The notes under the pieces: generated by a model
Seen by the model: the letters and a program-made list of their open reading frames with translations, nothing else
Database searches by the model: none
Told to the model about the DNA's origin: nothing
Translations under genes and position numbers: made by a program
From: Sclerodactyla briareus
Lineage: Eukaryota > Echinodermata > Holothuroidea > Dendrochirotida > Sclerodactylidae
Reading direction: 5' to 3'
DNA: 64,000 nucleotides
Assembly: GCA_026419785.1 (NCBI GenBank)
Contig: JAODTK010001754.1
Span: forward strand, 248,001-312,000
Part shown: in pieces, positions 12,060-23,035 of the stretch
How the letters are laid out: each line of letters opens with the position of its first letter
Numbering within the stretch: the first letter of the stretch is position 1

Positions 12060-13490
12060 TGTGATTGGGGCTCCTGCTACAATTCTGTTGCACTGACTGC
12101 CTCACTAAGACTAATTGTTCCCCCCTCGTCTAATCCCCCTCTCGTTCATTCCAATTTTATTCAGGTTTTATGTTACTTATGTGTTGAAAACCTTGACAAA
12201 GAGCACGCTGCATTCAGTCCCCAAGTCCAACTGGCCGCATCTCGCTGTAAATGTTTTTGCTCTCTTCTTCCTTTGTAATAGACAGAAAACGGTTGAACTT
12301 ACCACACTTTTGATGACTCGTCGAGGTGGCGGACACTAACCCCGGATCATCTATACACTGTGACTCACATCAGATTTCAGGCATCTAATTTTATCGAATG
12401 ATTCCTAGCCTGACTATTGCAATCAACATATAGGATTTTCTCCTCGTCCGACATACTGTGTCCGCGTATTACAGTCTTTTGCATGAGTTAGGCGCAAGGA
12501 TTCCTATGCGTATGCGTATCCGGATGAATGTAGAACACACATATTTTCCGTGAAACGAACGTTTTTTTTCATTTCAGAACAGGAAACACTGGAAGTTTAT
12601 GCTATCAGCCATGCATATTGTCGTTGCTTTGCGTATTAAGAAGATATTCCTTAGACTTCATTCGCAGTGATACGCAATCCGTTACGCATTGGTACATGTG
12701 CTTATTTTTCGCCTATTCAGTTCGTGTTGGTTTTCCTCATTTATATTTGTTTTGGGTGCCTCTGCGGAACAATAATCTTGTCTTTGCGAACCAAATAGAC
12801 ATATTCAGACACTGGCCCCCGGCTCATTTCACGATTTCACCGTAAAATTGAACGATTTTTTTCCCATGCGTACCGGACCCGCATGGCTATGAAATCTATG
12901 GAACCTTGCCTTAAATATCAAACACCTTCCGGATATGAATTGCGCTGGGTTGTTTTAAGTCAATGTTTTGAGCTGCGTGCATCGCCGGAAATAGAACGCA
13001 TATGCCCACTGCAACAGAACCCACGTTACTACTGACGAAAGGTATCTGATATCTCCCCAAGATAATAACACATCAATAGTATTTCACCGAGCTGCATAAT
13101 ATCTGCATGAGTAAGTTCCTCCTGTTTCACGTTAAACAATCCGCTCGTTTTCTCAGGGCTTTTTTTTTTAAAATGCGAGGAGAAGACTTCCACAATTATG
13201 TCTTCTGTTTCTCAACTGAATTAGTAAACCCGCGCCCAGCGATACTCATCCTACCCCACGTCCTCTCCCCCTCCCCTCCTTAATCTCTCACGTTAGGGGA
13301 GGTGGGCGGAGATTTATTGAATATCATCCTCAACCTTCTCATCATGTCCATCTTGTTTTTTTTGCTTCCAATCTTCCAACGCGCCTCATCATTCCTACTC
13401 AGAAAAGACACGTGCAGCATACCTCTTAAACATTCGGTTTATATACGCAGAGCTTTGAGGCAGCGACAAGACTGCTCATACATTTGCCAT
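12060..13490. other. Stretch without recognised gene
   Basis: Pyrimidine-rich tracts near 12115-12165 and 13255-13290 resemble splice-acceptor regions, but no following frame shows a recognisable product. No repeat family from elsewhere in the window was identified here. Confidence 0.35.
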
Positions 13491-13492
13491 TC

Positions 13493-13544
13493 GGATAATA
13501 ATAATATAATAATGATAATAATAATGTATAATAATAATAACTAA

Positions 13545-13583
<39 letters not shown>

Positions 13584-13616
13584 ATAATTCATAATAAACT
13601 ATATAATAATAATAAG
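13493..13616. repeat. (AAT)n microsatellite
   Basis: About 120 bases of interrupted AAT/ATA trinucleotide repeat, immediately upstream of the 'GCTTATATAG' dispersed repeat. Confidence 0.9.
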
Positions 13617-13975
13617 ACTAGTGCTTATATAGAGCTTCACATCAAAGACGTCAAAGCGTTTTTACAAAACAAGACTACTTAAAGTCTTTCAAAACGGTAG
13701 TCTTAAGAGACGTACGAAAAACTGAAGGACTTCGCTTCTCTAATTCGCTCAGGACCATATTCCGACACGTGGACCTATGATTGAGAATGATTGTTCACCA
13801 ACTCTTTTACGAGACACTGGTTCCTGCAGAACAAACTTTGCATCGGCCGATCTCGTGCACGAATGGAAGTGTAGATGGAAGACAGCTTTCGAGGGAGTGG
13901 TTAGGTTACGAATGGAAGCAAAAATGTGGAGGCACTTGTGAACGTAGGTGAGTGGACGGACGGCGGAAGTAGTAA
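13617..13975. repeat. 'GTGCTTATATAGAGCTT' dispersed repeat
   Basis: It starts with GTGCTTATATAGAGCTTCACATC and then AAAGACGTCAAAGCG. This resembles the dispersed 'TATAGCGCTT...AAAGCGCTTT' repeats common in invertebrate intergenic DNA, often placed next to an AAT microsatellite as here. The following ~280 bases (CACCAACTC, GACACTGGTTCCTGCAG, CATCGGCCGATCTCGTGC) look like the body of the same repeat. A related head is at 43920-43975. Confidence 0.5.
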
Positions 13976-14900
13976 AGTCTCTGATTAACAGGGTAGCCAG
14001 CTGGGCGGCGATACGGGAGCGGTGGGGGGGGGGGGCGGGGGACATGTACCCCCAATATTTTTGCGGGGGGGACCATAATATCAAAATCCCCCAATATTTT
14101 TGCGGACTGGCGAAAAAAAAATCCCTATAATCATAGGTACAGTACGGCCAAAACAAAATGATCTAACTCATATTTCTTATTAGATGTTCAAATTTTTTGT
14201 TGAGAAGGCCCGGGACGAAATGAAAAACAATCGCGCTGATCGTATCCTATCTTTTCCGGTACATGTCTATAACACAGTGGGCCCCATGTGTGCAATAACT
14301 TCTGGCAAATAGATTTTTGTCCAACGGGTCATTTTCAAGTGCGGTGAACATATAGGTAGGCCACGACCAAACGAGGGAGAATTTGTTCTTAGGATTTGAT
14401 TCATGTCCCCCCCCCCACCCTCCCAATACAACAATGGCCGGAATCCAACTGCCCATTTTTAACACTGCCACAGAGTTTAGTCTACTTCTTGATCCTTATT
14501 GTTCGAGTGACTGCCAGCACTGACGTGTGTTTTAATAGAAGATGAAAGAAATGTAACGCAAACAACACAACAGGGCAGGGGATCGTGCACATTAGTAGGG
14601 AAGTTTACGTGATTGACGTATGGAAAATATACAGGTGACGGAGCGGGGACCGAAACATTCTGGAGACATAATAAGGAAATTTGCCGACCGAAAAACTTTG
14701 GCGGAAAACCTAATTGAAAATGACCAATTGTTGATGACGGCCTCAATTCCTTTCAATCAAATGCCCGAAAAAATGCCACACATTTCCATGACCCGTGGTT
14801 AAGCAAATGTTCAATCTGCGGCCAGCCTCCACCCAATTGGAAGGGTCCTCGACTGGAATATCTCTAAGACATGGCTATGGTAGCGAAGGAGACCACGATG
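13976..14900. other. Stretch with repeated CCCCCAATATTTTTGCGG and C/G runs
   Basis: The phrase CCCCCAATATTTTTGCGG occurs twice (about 14049 and 14088), flanked by G runs at 14025-14042. C runs lie at 14407-14420. No gene was recognised; the minus-strand frame at 13749-14156 spans repeat and low-complexity sequence. Confidence 0.4.
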
Positions 14901-14904
14901 GAGA

Positions 14905-15930
14905 GAGCTAAGGATTAAATCGATCATTTTCGGGGAAAATTTTTCTGTCAATTTCAGTGATTGAATACTGCCATAAGCCGCGGGATAGTGCCGCCTCCTG
15001 CAAATCTGGGAGAGGCGGGGGGGGGGGTGGGGGGCTGAGGTCTGTAAGACCATTTCTTGCACATACGGTACGCGTCACCGGATTGGTGGCGCGAATTGTG
15101 ATGAATAAAACGTAGATCAGTTCCTTCAGAGAGTGTTTCTTGTGAGATATACATTTCAGAAATTTATTGTCATTTTGGGGAGGGATGTTGCTTAATGCCC
15201 TATAGACATGGGAAGCTACGTGTCCGGCAATCTGGGAGATTGGAAGGATCCTAAATGCCCTTGTACCTATACGAGACAATTGATGCTGTGGCCCGAGTTG
15301 TAGGGAATAAACATCAATTAGTTCCTTCAAGAACGTTCTTGAAATACAAGTGTTCCTGAAAATTATTGTCAATTTAAAGACGTTGCTCAACTGACCATTA
15401 CAGCCGCGGGGGGAATTCCCCGTTTCCTGCAAATTCTCAGGGCAGTCTGTAAAACGAAAATTTCCCTTGCCTACGCGTCCAGTGATGGTGGCGGCTGGCC
15501 GATTTGCTAAGTAAGGTATACAAATCGATCAGTTCCTTCAGAACGTTTCTAGAAATAGAATTCTGAAATTTATTGCCGTTTTAGCGGACGTTGCTACTGC
15601 CCATTACCGGTCCTGGGATGGAAATGCCCGTTTTCCTGCAATTTGGGGGGTCTGTAAACAAAAAATTGTCTTCCCCTACCTCTACGCTGTCAACAACCCG
15701 ACGGTGGCGTCTGGCCCGAATGTACGGAAATAAACATTGATCAGTTTTCCTTCAAGACTGTTTTTGAAATAAAAAATTCGGGAATATATTGACAATTTCC
15801 GGGATGTTGCTGACTGCCATTATGACCCCAGAAGCTGCAGTTTCCGGCCAATCTGGGGGGTTGTATAAAATAAAAATTTCATCGTACGCTACGCGCAAAC
15901 CCATGGGGGTGCTCCGCTGGATGGATGCAT
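14905..15930. repeat. Diverged ~210 bp tandem repeat, four to five copies
   Basis: The anchor GATCAGTTCCTTCA...GAACGTTTCTTGAAATA appears near 15115, 15317, 15530 and 15741. Each is followed by a 'TTATTGTCAATTT' step, a 'GACGTTGCT...TGCCCATTA' step, a 'TTTCCTGCAATCTGGG' step, and GTCTGTAAAAC before the next unit. Spacings are about 202, 213 and 211 bp. Part of the unit recurs alone at about 35180-35350 ('GTACGCTACGC...GGTGGCGCTCCGCT'). The 174-codon minus-strand frame across 14908-15432 is probably incidental to the array. Confidence 0.75.
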
Positions 15931-16019
15931 GCTACATACCCTCATATGTCCCCCCCCCCCCCCAAATATTCAACACCCCTGGTGCCAGGGTGGGTAACTC
16001 TGACTAGAATCATTGATTG

Positions 16020-16660
16020 TTCACTTATGCTTGGTCGTTTTGCGTGCTGAGTAATCCCTTGTCTACATCACCTAGACATTGTGTGCCGTTTTACACTCTT
16101 CGGTTGAGAGGAGGCGTCTAGCTTTTCCAATGTCAGCAGATGGTAAGACAGCTCTCTTAACGATGCCTGGAGGACAATGGCAAAGCGTGTCGTCAAAGCA
16201 CACCATTTATTAACGATGTAATTATACCTACCAAAAAGCTCATCAGATGATATCCCGTCGCTATCGATGCCATTGATGCCGATTTGCAGCCTCAGCATTG
16301 AACATCTTAGTATCAATACTCCGACAGTCTCTTCCAGTACGCCTTTCCAGTACCTGACAGAGCACCCAGGACGGCGTTCACCTACAAATGTGGTGATCTT
16401 CTGACATTCCGCTGGGAAAGCAACTAGCTCGATAGGGTAGCTGACACTGGTGGGACGAGACAAACCACTCGAGAAATAATAAGAATTGGAGGGGAGCCAC
16501 AGTTGGACATTGGGGGAGCCAGATTTATGGAAAAACCCTCTATAACCAGGCTGATTTTAACCCGATAAATTATACAGCAGGTATAAGTCACACTCCTTAT
16601 GACCAATGTGATACGCCTCGTCCCAGACGGCACAGCATGTTACGCATAATAAATCGACCG
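16020..16660. other. Stretch without recognised gene
   Basis: Minus-strand 16068-16463 is open for 131 codons, but the protein shows no signal peptide, motif or family resemblance I can name. No repeat from elsewhere in the window was seen. Confidence 0.3.
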
Positions 16661-16666
16661 GACGAA

Positions 16667-17423
16667 TATGGCAAGCCAAATGCACCCCAATAATTCGACA
16701 AAAAAAAAGAAAAACCAAGTTTATCTGACGATAAACAAGTTTATCATGATAAACCAAGATTCTCGATTGATTATAAACAAGATTCCGATTGTTAAACCAA
16801 GATTCTCGCAGATATATTTAATTAAACCAAGATTTTTCTCGCCGATAAACCAAGTTTCACGTCGAGAATCCAAAGTTTATCGATCGAAAATCCAAGTTTC
16901 TCGGCGAGAATCTAAGATTTCCGGTCGAAATAACCAAGTTATCCCGAGAAACCAAGAGTTTATCGGCCGAGAAACAAAGCTTATGGCAGCCAAATGACCC
17001 AATAATCGATATTAAAACCAAGTTTACGACCGATTAAAATAAGTTTATCAATTACCCTAAAACCAAGATTCTCGATTGAATAATAAACCAAGATTCTCGT
17101 CGAGATAAACAAAGATTCTCGCCCGGAGATAAACCACGTTTCTCGCGTCGAGAATCCAAGTCAAGTTTATCGAGCGAAAATCCAAGTTGATCGGCCGGAG
17201 AATCTAAGATTTTTCGGTCGTCGATTTCGAAAAATACCAAGCAAATTCGGAAACCAAGTTTATGCGGCGGAATCTTGGTTTTATCGGCGAGAATCTGGTT
17301 AGCAACGAGAATCTTGGTTTATCAAATTGATAAACTTGGATTCTCTGCTTCGATAAACTTGGTTTATCGCGTTCCACGAATAAACTTGGTTTTTTTCGAA
17401 TTATGGGCATCTGGGCTTGCCTA
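16667..17423. mobile_element. Foldback (inverted-repeat) element made of short CCAAG/TCTCG units
   Basis: The left end reads TATGGCAAGCC...CCAATAATTCGA then AAAACCAAGTTTATC. The right end, read on the minus strand, gives GGCAAGCCCAGATGCCCATAATTCGA in two pieces, then AAAAAACCAAGTTTAT. The ends are therefore inverted copies at 16670-16677 and 17414-17421 and beyond. Between them are dozens of ~20-30 base units of the form ATAAACCAAG-TTCTCG-TCGAGA. They run in plus orientation to about 17255 and in the opposite orientation after it. A second internal head (TATGGCAGCCAAATGACCC) at 16982-17000 suggests a nested or duplicated copy. Frames here encode only the repeat (for example NQVSRRESK-like runs). 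No transposase is present, so movement would need one from elsewhere. Confidence 0.75.
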
Positions 17424-17760
17424 GACGACGTGGGCTTGGTAAACCACCTTTGGCGTCTCTCCCAACTCCCCCCTTGAGACCTAAATATAATGTCACGGTC
17501 ATTAATTTTAATTTGTATCATTTTGGGTTCATGTAGTATCCATGTCACCGAGTGAGGAAAGTGCCCCTTGAAGATTGACAAATGAAAAGATCAGTGCTAC
17601 AATGTTATTCCTCACGGGTGCCAGCTTAAATAGCATTCCTACAATAATCACTTATACCCTGATAATACCACAGAAGTACCAGAGGGAAGAAATCATCCAA
17701 GGGTACCCCGAAATTCCAGGAAAATTCATTCCAGTCCACACTTAGATAGGCCCCTTGATG
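17424..17760. other. Stretch without recognised gene
   Basis: About 340 bases between the foldback element and the composite-repeat module. I see nothing supportable in it. Confidence 0.35.
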
Positions 17761-18560
17761 TTACAAATGAATACACGAACACTCTTACCCACACCGACTT
17801 GAATAATGACATGTATACACATACAACACAGTGAACATTTGCCCAGCGTATACAGTAACAAGTTGAATACATTTGTTCAAATTGACCAAACAAAACAACC
17901 AACGGGTAAAGAGGGGCTTTTTTGGGATAAATAATGACGAGCCGTGTTGTAATCGATGGCGACGGACGTCATTGTTGGACACGCCCGGCTTGACTGGTGG
18001 TTGACGGGATTCTACATGGATTTTCTGTGGTGTATTAGAGTCGCAAGCTAGACAATTCAACATGGATGTGAAAAATTGTCTACAGCGAGATACCCGAACA
18101 GGACCTGGGGCGCCAGCGTCTCCTAGTAAGTACTGATGGCAGGAATCAATTGACGTCTAAGTGACAGCATTACCAAAATACAGGGAAGTCGAACACGATA
18201 CAACGAAAAGGCTTCGATTTGGATGTGATAGAGTTCAAAAACCGATCAAGACGCATCAAGGAACCATCTCCATAATATCCGTGGATGAGCCACTCTTGTA
18301 ATAACTCTCCTTCCTTTGGACTGCCGTCGAGACAGGGGCTACCCTACCAACCTGGCCCCAGTCTGAACCCCAGAAGAGACCAATTTCTCGAGAGGAGAGG
18401 AGGACGGGCGAGGGATTATCAAGTCCAACGGGACGCTCACAGCCGACCAGACGAGAAGTTTAGTAAAGTGCAAATGTCTCGAGACACTGCCAGGACCCAC
18501 AATTCTACAGCTTACAGGGAACAAGGCAAGTAGAGACGGAGACCTCGCTTATCGCATAGT
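17760..18560. repeat. Composite repeat, modules G-H, diverged copy
   Basis: The order GATGTTACAAATGAATACAC, CATACAACACAGTGAACATTTG, ACAGTAACAAGTTGAA, TTGACGGGATTCTACATGG, GCTAGACAATTCAA matches 39130-39430 and 62396-62670. The following 'CGAGCGTCTACCATACGTACTG'-type part is more diverged here. No protein family was recognised. Confidence 0.6.
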
Positions 18561-18589
18561 TTACGCCACCTAGGGGGAAAAAAAGACGT

Positions 18590-20580
18590 CAAATGATATG
18601 AGCGAATCTGAACTCGGAAATGCTCGCGAAAGTGTCACTGACATCACTCTCCCGCCAAGGGAGTGCGATATCTCTAAATTAAAGGACCAGATTTGCAGAA
18701 CCGATATACCGCCCTGTCAGCAGTGGCATCTTTCCTGCCCGATTGGAATTTCGAAGCACTTGTTCAAGATACAGTACCGGGTAAAGACTACAAGCAGCAC
18801 TGAACGAGCACCACTACATAACCATGAGTGACGGCATGACATAGGCGTTATAACTGGAGAGGAAGAAGGCTCGCTTCCACAGTACATGGTGAGTCTCTGT
18901 TCGATTGTAACGCGACTTAATATCATGTATCCTGAGAGTATAAATTTCATCCTGAGTGTAGGTTACACACACCCGTGGAATTTGCCAGCCCATGTTTTGT
19001 TGGTGACATTTAGTAGATGATATTTTCCTTTTCACCTATACTGACGGTGTTACGTATGTGAACACCACCATGTAATGGTTCGTCATTTTGGCACATGTAC
19101 CACAAAATGGTTTGGGGGTACGTCATTTTCGGGTATTGGTCCGTCCATCTTGTGACGCAGGGGTTTGTCATGGAACTCGGATGTCGCCGCACCTAACAGT
19201 CCATTGACGGACCATCCTCAGGGGGTCTAGAGAGTGCGTCTTGCAATTGACATGTCAATATAACTCGAGTTCCCCATAACTCCCCATTTAGCTACTGGTT
19301 AGAGACCAGAGAGAAGGCATAACCTAAGCGACTAAAGTAAAACGGAAAATCCTGATCATCTATCTTAGAGTTGGGGGGTTTGCATACTCCTCTCACCGAT
19401 TACGGGACGTATAGCGCCACATGATAAAAACCCTAATGAACCTGTCACATTATCATAATTGAAATAATTACTCCTACTTTCCCCCCCCTTTTTCGAATCC
19501 CCCTCTCAACAGGAGGATTGATCAGAGGCCGTTCAGAGAAGACTCGATGGTAAAACATGCAGTGAAAGTGAGAAATAGGCGACTTCAAATGATTCCGGAT
19601 GAGCTATGCAGTAAGCCATATCTAATTGCGCTGCCGAGCTATTCTAAGCGGTAGAGAGGAAGACATCGCATCACTTGGAGCAGAAGCCTAAAATAATGTT
19701 TCGATCACTTTGGAGCATTTCCGAGATCACGGGAATTCGTATCGTTCGTCAGCGAAAAAAAATGTTTCTCCTCCCATTTGTGACAAGGCCCACTTATAGG
19801 CCCGAGTTCCATTTGGTTGTTTCGGGGTTCCATACCCTTCCTACTGTGCTGCATCGTTAAACAGTCCATCACGTCATGACGCTTACAGCGGGCGTGAAGA
19901 CAGGGGAAGTCTCCTGACAGGTCTCTGTGTACCATGTAGGTGCTGAAGCCCGACCGAGAATCATTTCGCCGTGTAACCGCCAGCCGTGATTTTGTGACAC
20001 GAATCTGTGTAACGTGTCTGATTCATGAACCGACGAACTGTCCCATTCCGGTAATTGCGCAGTTCTGCAGAAACAAGGATACTGGCACTTTGCCTGGAAG
20101 TTACCTATACTGCCTTATGACCACAGTTCCGACTGAGCCCAACGATGGTAACAGGGGACAGAATCTATGTAGTCACGTGTGTGAGTGACCGCCGTGTTTG
20201 CAAACCCGAGACTCAGATTGAAGAGTTCATTGTCTCTATGATTTGATGGCGGATTCTCCCCAATTGTAAGTGGATAGTCATGAGTGAGCAGGATGAGATG
20301 CAAAATCATGAAAGTTGATATCCCGACAACAGTCGCTCGAATCCCGTCAACTGTTTTGGTGTCTCTAGTTAAAAAGTACCATGCAGTCTTCCTGATATTT
20401 ATGGTTAGTTCTCATTATTATTCAGAGAGCCTGGGCAACGCCCGTTTCATGACACGGGTGTTGATGTTCATTAAGCAATGAACATTGATGCAAAATCCAA
20501 CTGTTCGGATTCTCTCCATTTTTTATGAGAAATTTTATTAGGGAATATTTTGAAACACAAGAGCAATCCGCATGCAACTT
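18590..20580. other. Stretch without recognised gene
   Basis: This segment has no counterpart in the other copies of the composite repeat, so it may be an insertion or diverged filler. The motif CGTCATTTT recurs near 19080 and 19122. No exon, RNA gene or transposon terminus could be supported. Confidence 0.3.
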
Positions 20581-20600
20581 CAGAATGCAACTAACTCCCT

Positions 20601-20700
20601 CCACACATACATACCTACATCATACATACCTACATACATCCTCCATACATACATAATACATACATACAACATACATACATACATCATACTACATACATAT
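20601..20700. repeat. (CATA)n microsatellite
   Basis: About 100 bases of interrupted CATA tetramers. A CATA tract also precedes the same module at 63548-63651, so it belongs to the composite repeat. Confidence 0.9.
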
Positions 20701-21475
20701 CAATTATCTTTCTTAGGCACGGGTATTTTAGCCCAATTTCGACGCGAGCGTTATTCTCTCTCAGCCACTACGAAAACGGGGTCTTCTTCTAACCCGAGTA
20801 CCGTCAATTTCCGGAACCACCTGCTGATTTTGTCCATTTTTAACGGACCCGCACGCTCGGTCCCTCTCAGAATTTTCCAACCGGTCTGACAGAAATTAGG
20901 AGCCTCTTCCCATCACCCTCCTCCCTCCACCTCACTGACGACGAGGCAGAACCGTTATCTCGGTAGTGGTATTTGCACGAATCGAAGCGTGCTTCAAATC
21001 TCCTATCTGCTTACTCAGGTGATGTATTTCCTGGCTCCCTTTGACGGGTAATCTGGAGGAAACTGCCTCGCACGGTGCGATTGGTCCTCGAAAGACAATT
21101 TCAGCTCATCGTTGCCACGGCGTGCGGTGAACTCCCCGTCTTCCATAGGACCTCATCCATCGTGTGAAGCGGGAACGGGGGGGGTACGCAAAATTCGATT
21201 TGACCACTGGAAAGCTAATGTTCCGCTGGGTTGATTATACCTGATATGAGCCCAGGGAGTCGTCTGCACGGACGCTCTCCGTCATGGAAACGGGATCCTC
21301 ACGGTTAAATCCGGGGACTCAGTCCGTCAGAGTCGTGTCCCCTCGGGTCAGAATCCTTGGCGAAGCCCTACCGATGAATACGTGGGTGCTGACCTTCTGC
21401 AATTATGTCCGGGAAATGCTCATTGTCTGGCAGGATAACCTCTTACCGTTGAATAGTGCGGAGTACTAAATCCAC
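20701..21475. repeat. Composite repeat, modules I-J, copy 1
   Basis: The module starts with CTTAGGCACGGGTATTTTAG then CCCAATTTCGACG. It continues through 'CAGCCACTACGAAAACGGGG', 'GGTAGTGGTATTTGCACGA', 'GACAATTTCAGCTCATCG' and 'TTATGTCCGGGAAATGCTC'. The same series is at 40075-40850 and, with an internal deletion, at 63655-64000. Gaps between copies break any shared reading frame. Confidence 0.8.
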
Positions 21476-21499
21476 GATAATAACATATTGTTTGAAGAA

Positions 21500-22340
21500 A
21501 AACTATAAGCAGATTGCATGTAGCCTTAGCCAGCGATCCATTCAGTCTCGTTTGTGCCGCGACACACCGCTGCCAGGAGCGGGGGGTCGATTAATAGCAA
21601 ATCACCTCGTCCCAGCCTTGATTCGCCAGCTATTCACTGTAAAAAAAACGTGGCTGCGCAACCGGTTTAAGACATTCTTTGCAAGTCGCGCCGCAGCCGA
21701 GCAAATGGATCTCCAGGGTTTTCGCAAAGAGGGGTGGTAAGTGCGTGAATTTGTCATCCCATTTGAAATGAAGGGGGATAATCCCCCCTTATAGTTTGCT
21801 ATGTTTTTTAGTTGGTCTTCGAGGTAAATTCGAACATTTCTTCCTCAAACTAATTAGGCTAAATTCTCAGAAGCTTGTTTAGTTGTAGTCGCTGCCCATG
21901 TCGTAATATGTGCATGGCCCGCCAACCCTTTTATACCTTGTATCAATCAAGCCATACAATGTCGCGACTTCTCTATGCCCTACTAATGCCCCATATGAGG
22001 TACAAATATCGTACGAATGGAGACCAAACTGCTAATGAAGGATATCTACTGCTCTTGATCGCCTCTATTCCATCGGTATTACATTAATCCTAGAGCTCAA
22101 TAGTCACAGGACCTTACCATAAGGACGCCACACCAGGAGTTGGGGACGCAGAGAAAAATATCCGTCCCTGAAAATGTTGCCCGGAAAAAATTTCAATTTT
22201 TGCAGCTCGTTTTAGAAATTCATCACAAACGAGCTGATGGAGACAGGCGGTAGAATGATCGCCGTGTCTCCTTCAGAAATCCAAACATAACTGTAAAGGT
22301 GTGCTTATATATACTGATGTGGAGTGAAGACAGTTGTCAT
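21500..22340. repeat. Composite repeat, module K, copy 1
   Basis: Matches 44770-45520 step by step: 'ACGTGGCTGC..CAACCGGTT', 'GATCTCCAGGGTT', 'GAATTTGTCATCCCATT', 'AACTAATTAGGCTA', 'ATATGTGCATGGCC', 'CTAATGCCCCATATG', 'GGAGACCAAACTGCTAATG' and 'GGACGCCACACCAGGAGT'. No coding potential is shared between the copies. Confidence 0.8.
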
Positions 22341-22439
22341 CGGAGTTCACCATTGCGCCAAACTATTTCCTCAACCTTATGTCACTTTAAACCTGTGACA
22401 GCGTGCAGCGGGGCACATGTCTTCCACTAGACACTTTCA

Positions 22440-23035
22440 AAATCCGACAAATTAACGAAGTCTGGCTAGATTCAATAATTCCACTTACAAATCTAGGATA
22501 CCCATTGTCCAGACGTGAAATCTTGATCGACGATTTGCTGTTACAACATTACGGTATGTAGATTCAAATTGTACTGGGTCAATTTCAATCACCCTACCAT
22601 CAAATGACCATTGCTGCACATAATAACGTACATTCAATTTGGTTTATACCTATATATTGTTTTTCTTGTATATATATTCCTTACCTCTGCATTTATATGT
22701 AACACTAACACTTTGAGCAAAATTGGCAGGTCCGGCTAGTTGGCAAAGTGCGTGGGGTGAACAGAAGTACCATAACCCTAAACGATCTCAGATTGACAAA
22801 TGTTGTGAGCCGAAGTTCAGCCGACCCTTGTAGACACTGGTGTCAACCGATGTCTTGTATTCAATTCTTCTTCGTCTCTATTCAGTTGCAACAATTCTGC
22901 AGGCTGTTATCCCAGGCAATGAGGCATTAATGCCTTGAATGTACAGTGCCTCGTTTACAAACACCCAATTGTTTCAATACAATGAGACCTAATCTAATGA
23001 TCGAATGTGAGTGTCTATCCCACGCCCGCTGGTGA
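22440..23035. repeat. Composite repeat, module L, interrupted by LINEs
   Basis: 'GATTTGCTGTTACAACA', 'CCTACCATCAAATGACCA', 'TATATGTAACACT', 'GAGCAAAATTGGCAGGTC' and 'GGGTGAACAGAAGTA' match 31360-31760 and 46430-46770. The module stops at 'GCCCGCTGGTGA' (about 23030), where the LINE 3' end begins. It resumes as 'GAGTTCCCTTATTC' at about 28283. The uninterrupted form at 46765 reads 'GCCTGCTGGTGAGTTCCCTT'. Confidence 0.8.

Noticed and set aside
14908-15432. 174-codon minus-strand frame as a gene
   Set aside because: It spans more than two units of the ~210 bp tandem repeat and is not open in the other units.
16668-16997. Basic 109-residue protein with NQVSRRESK repeats
   Set aside because: It is the translation of the foldback element's short units; the same units in other frames and on the other strand give equally repetitive peptides.
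20572-20889. 105-codon frame with repeated HTYI residues
   Set aside because: The N-terminal half translates a (CATA)n microsatellite and the rest is module I of the composite repeat.
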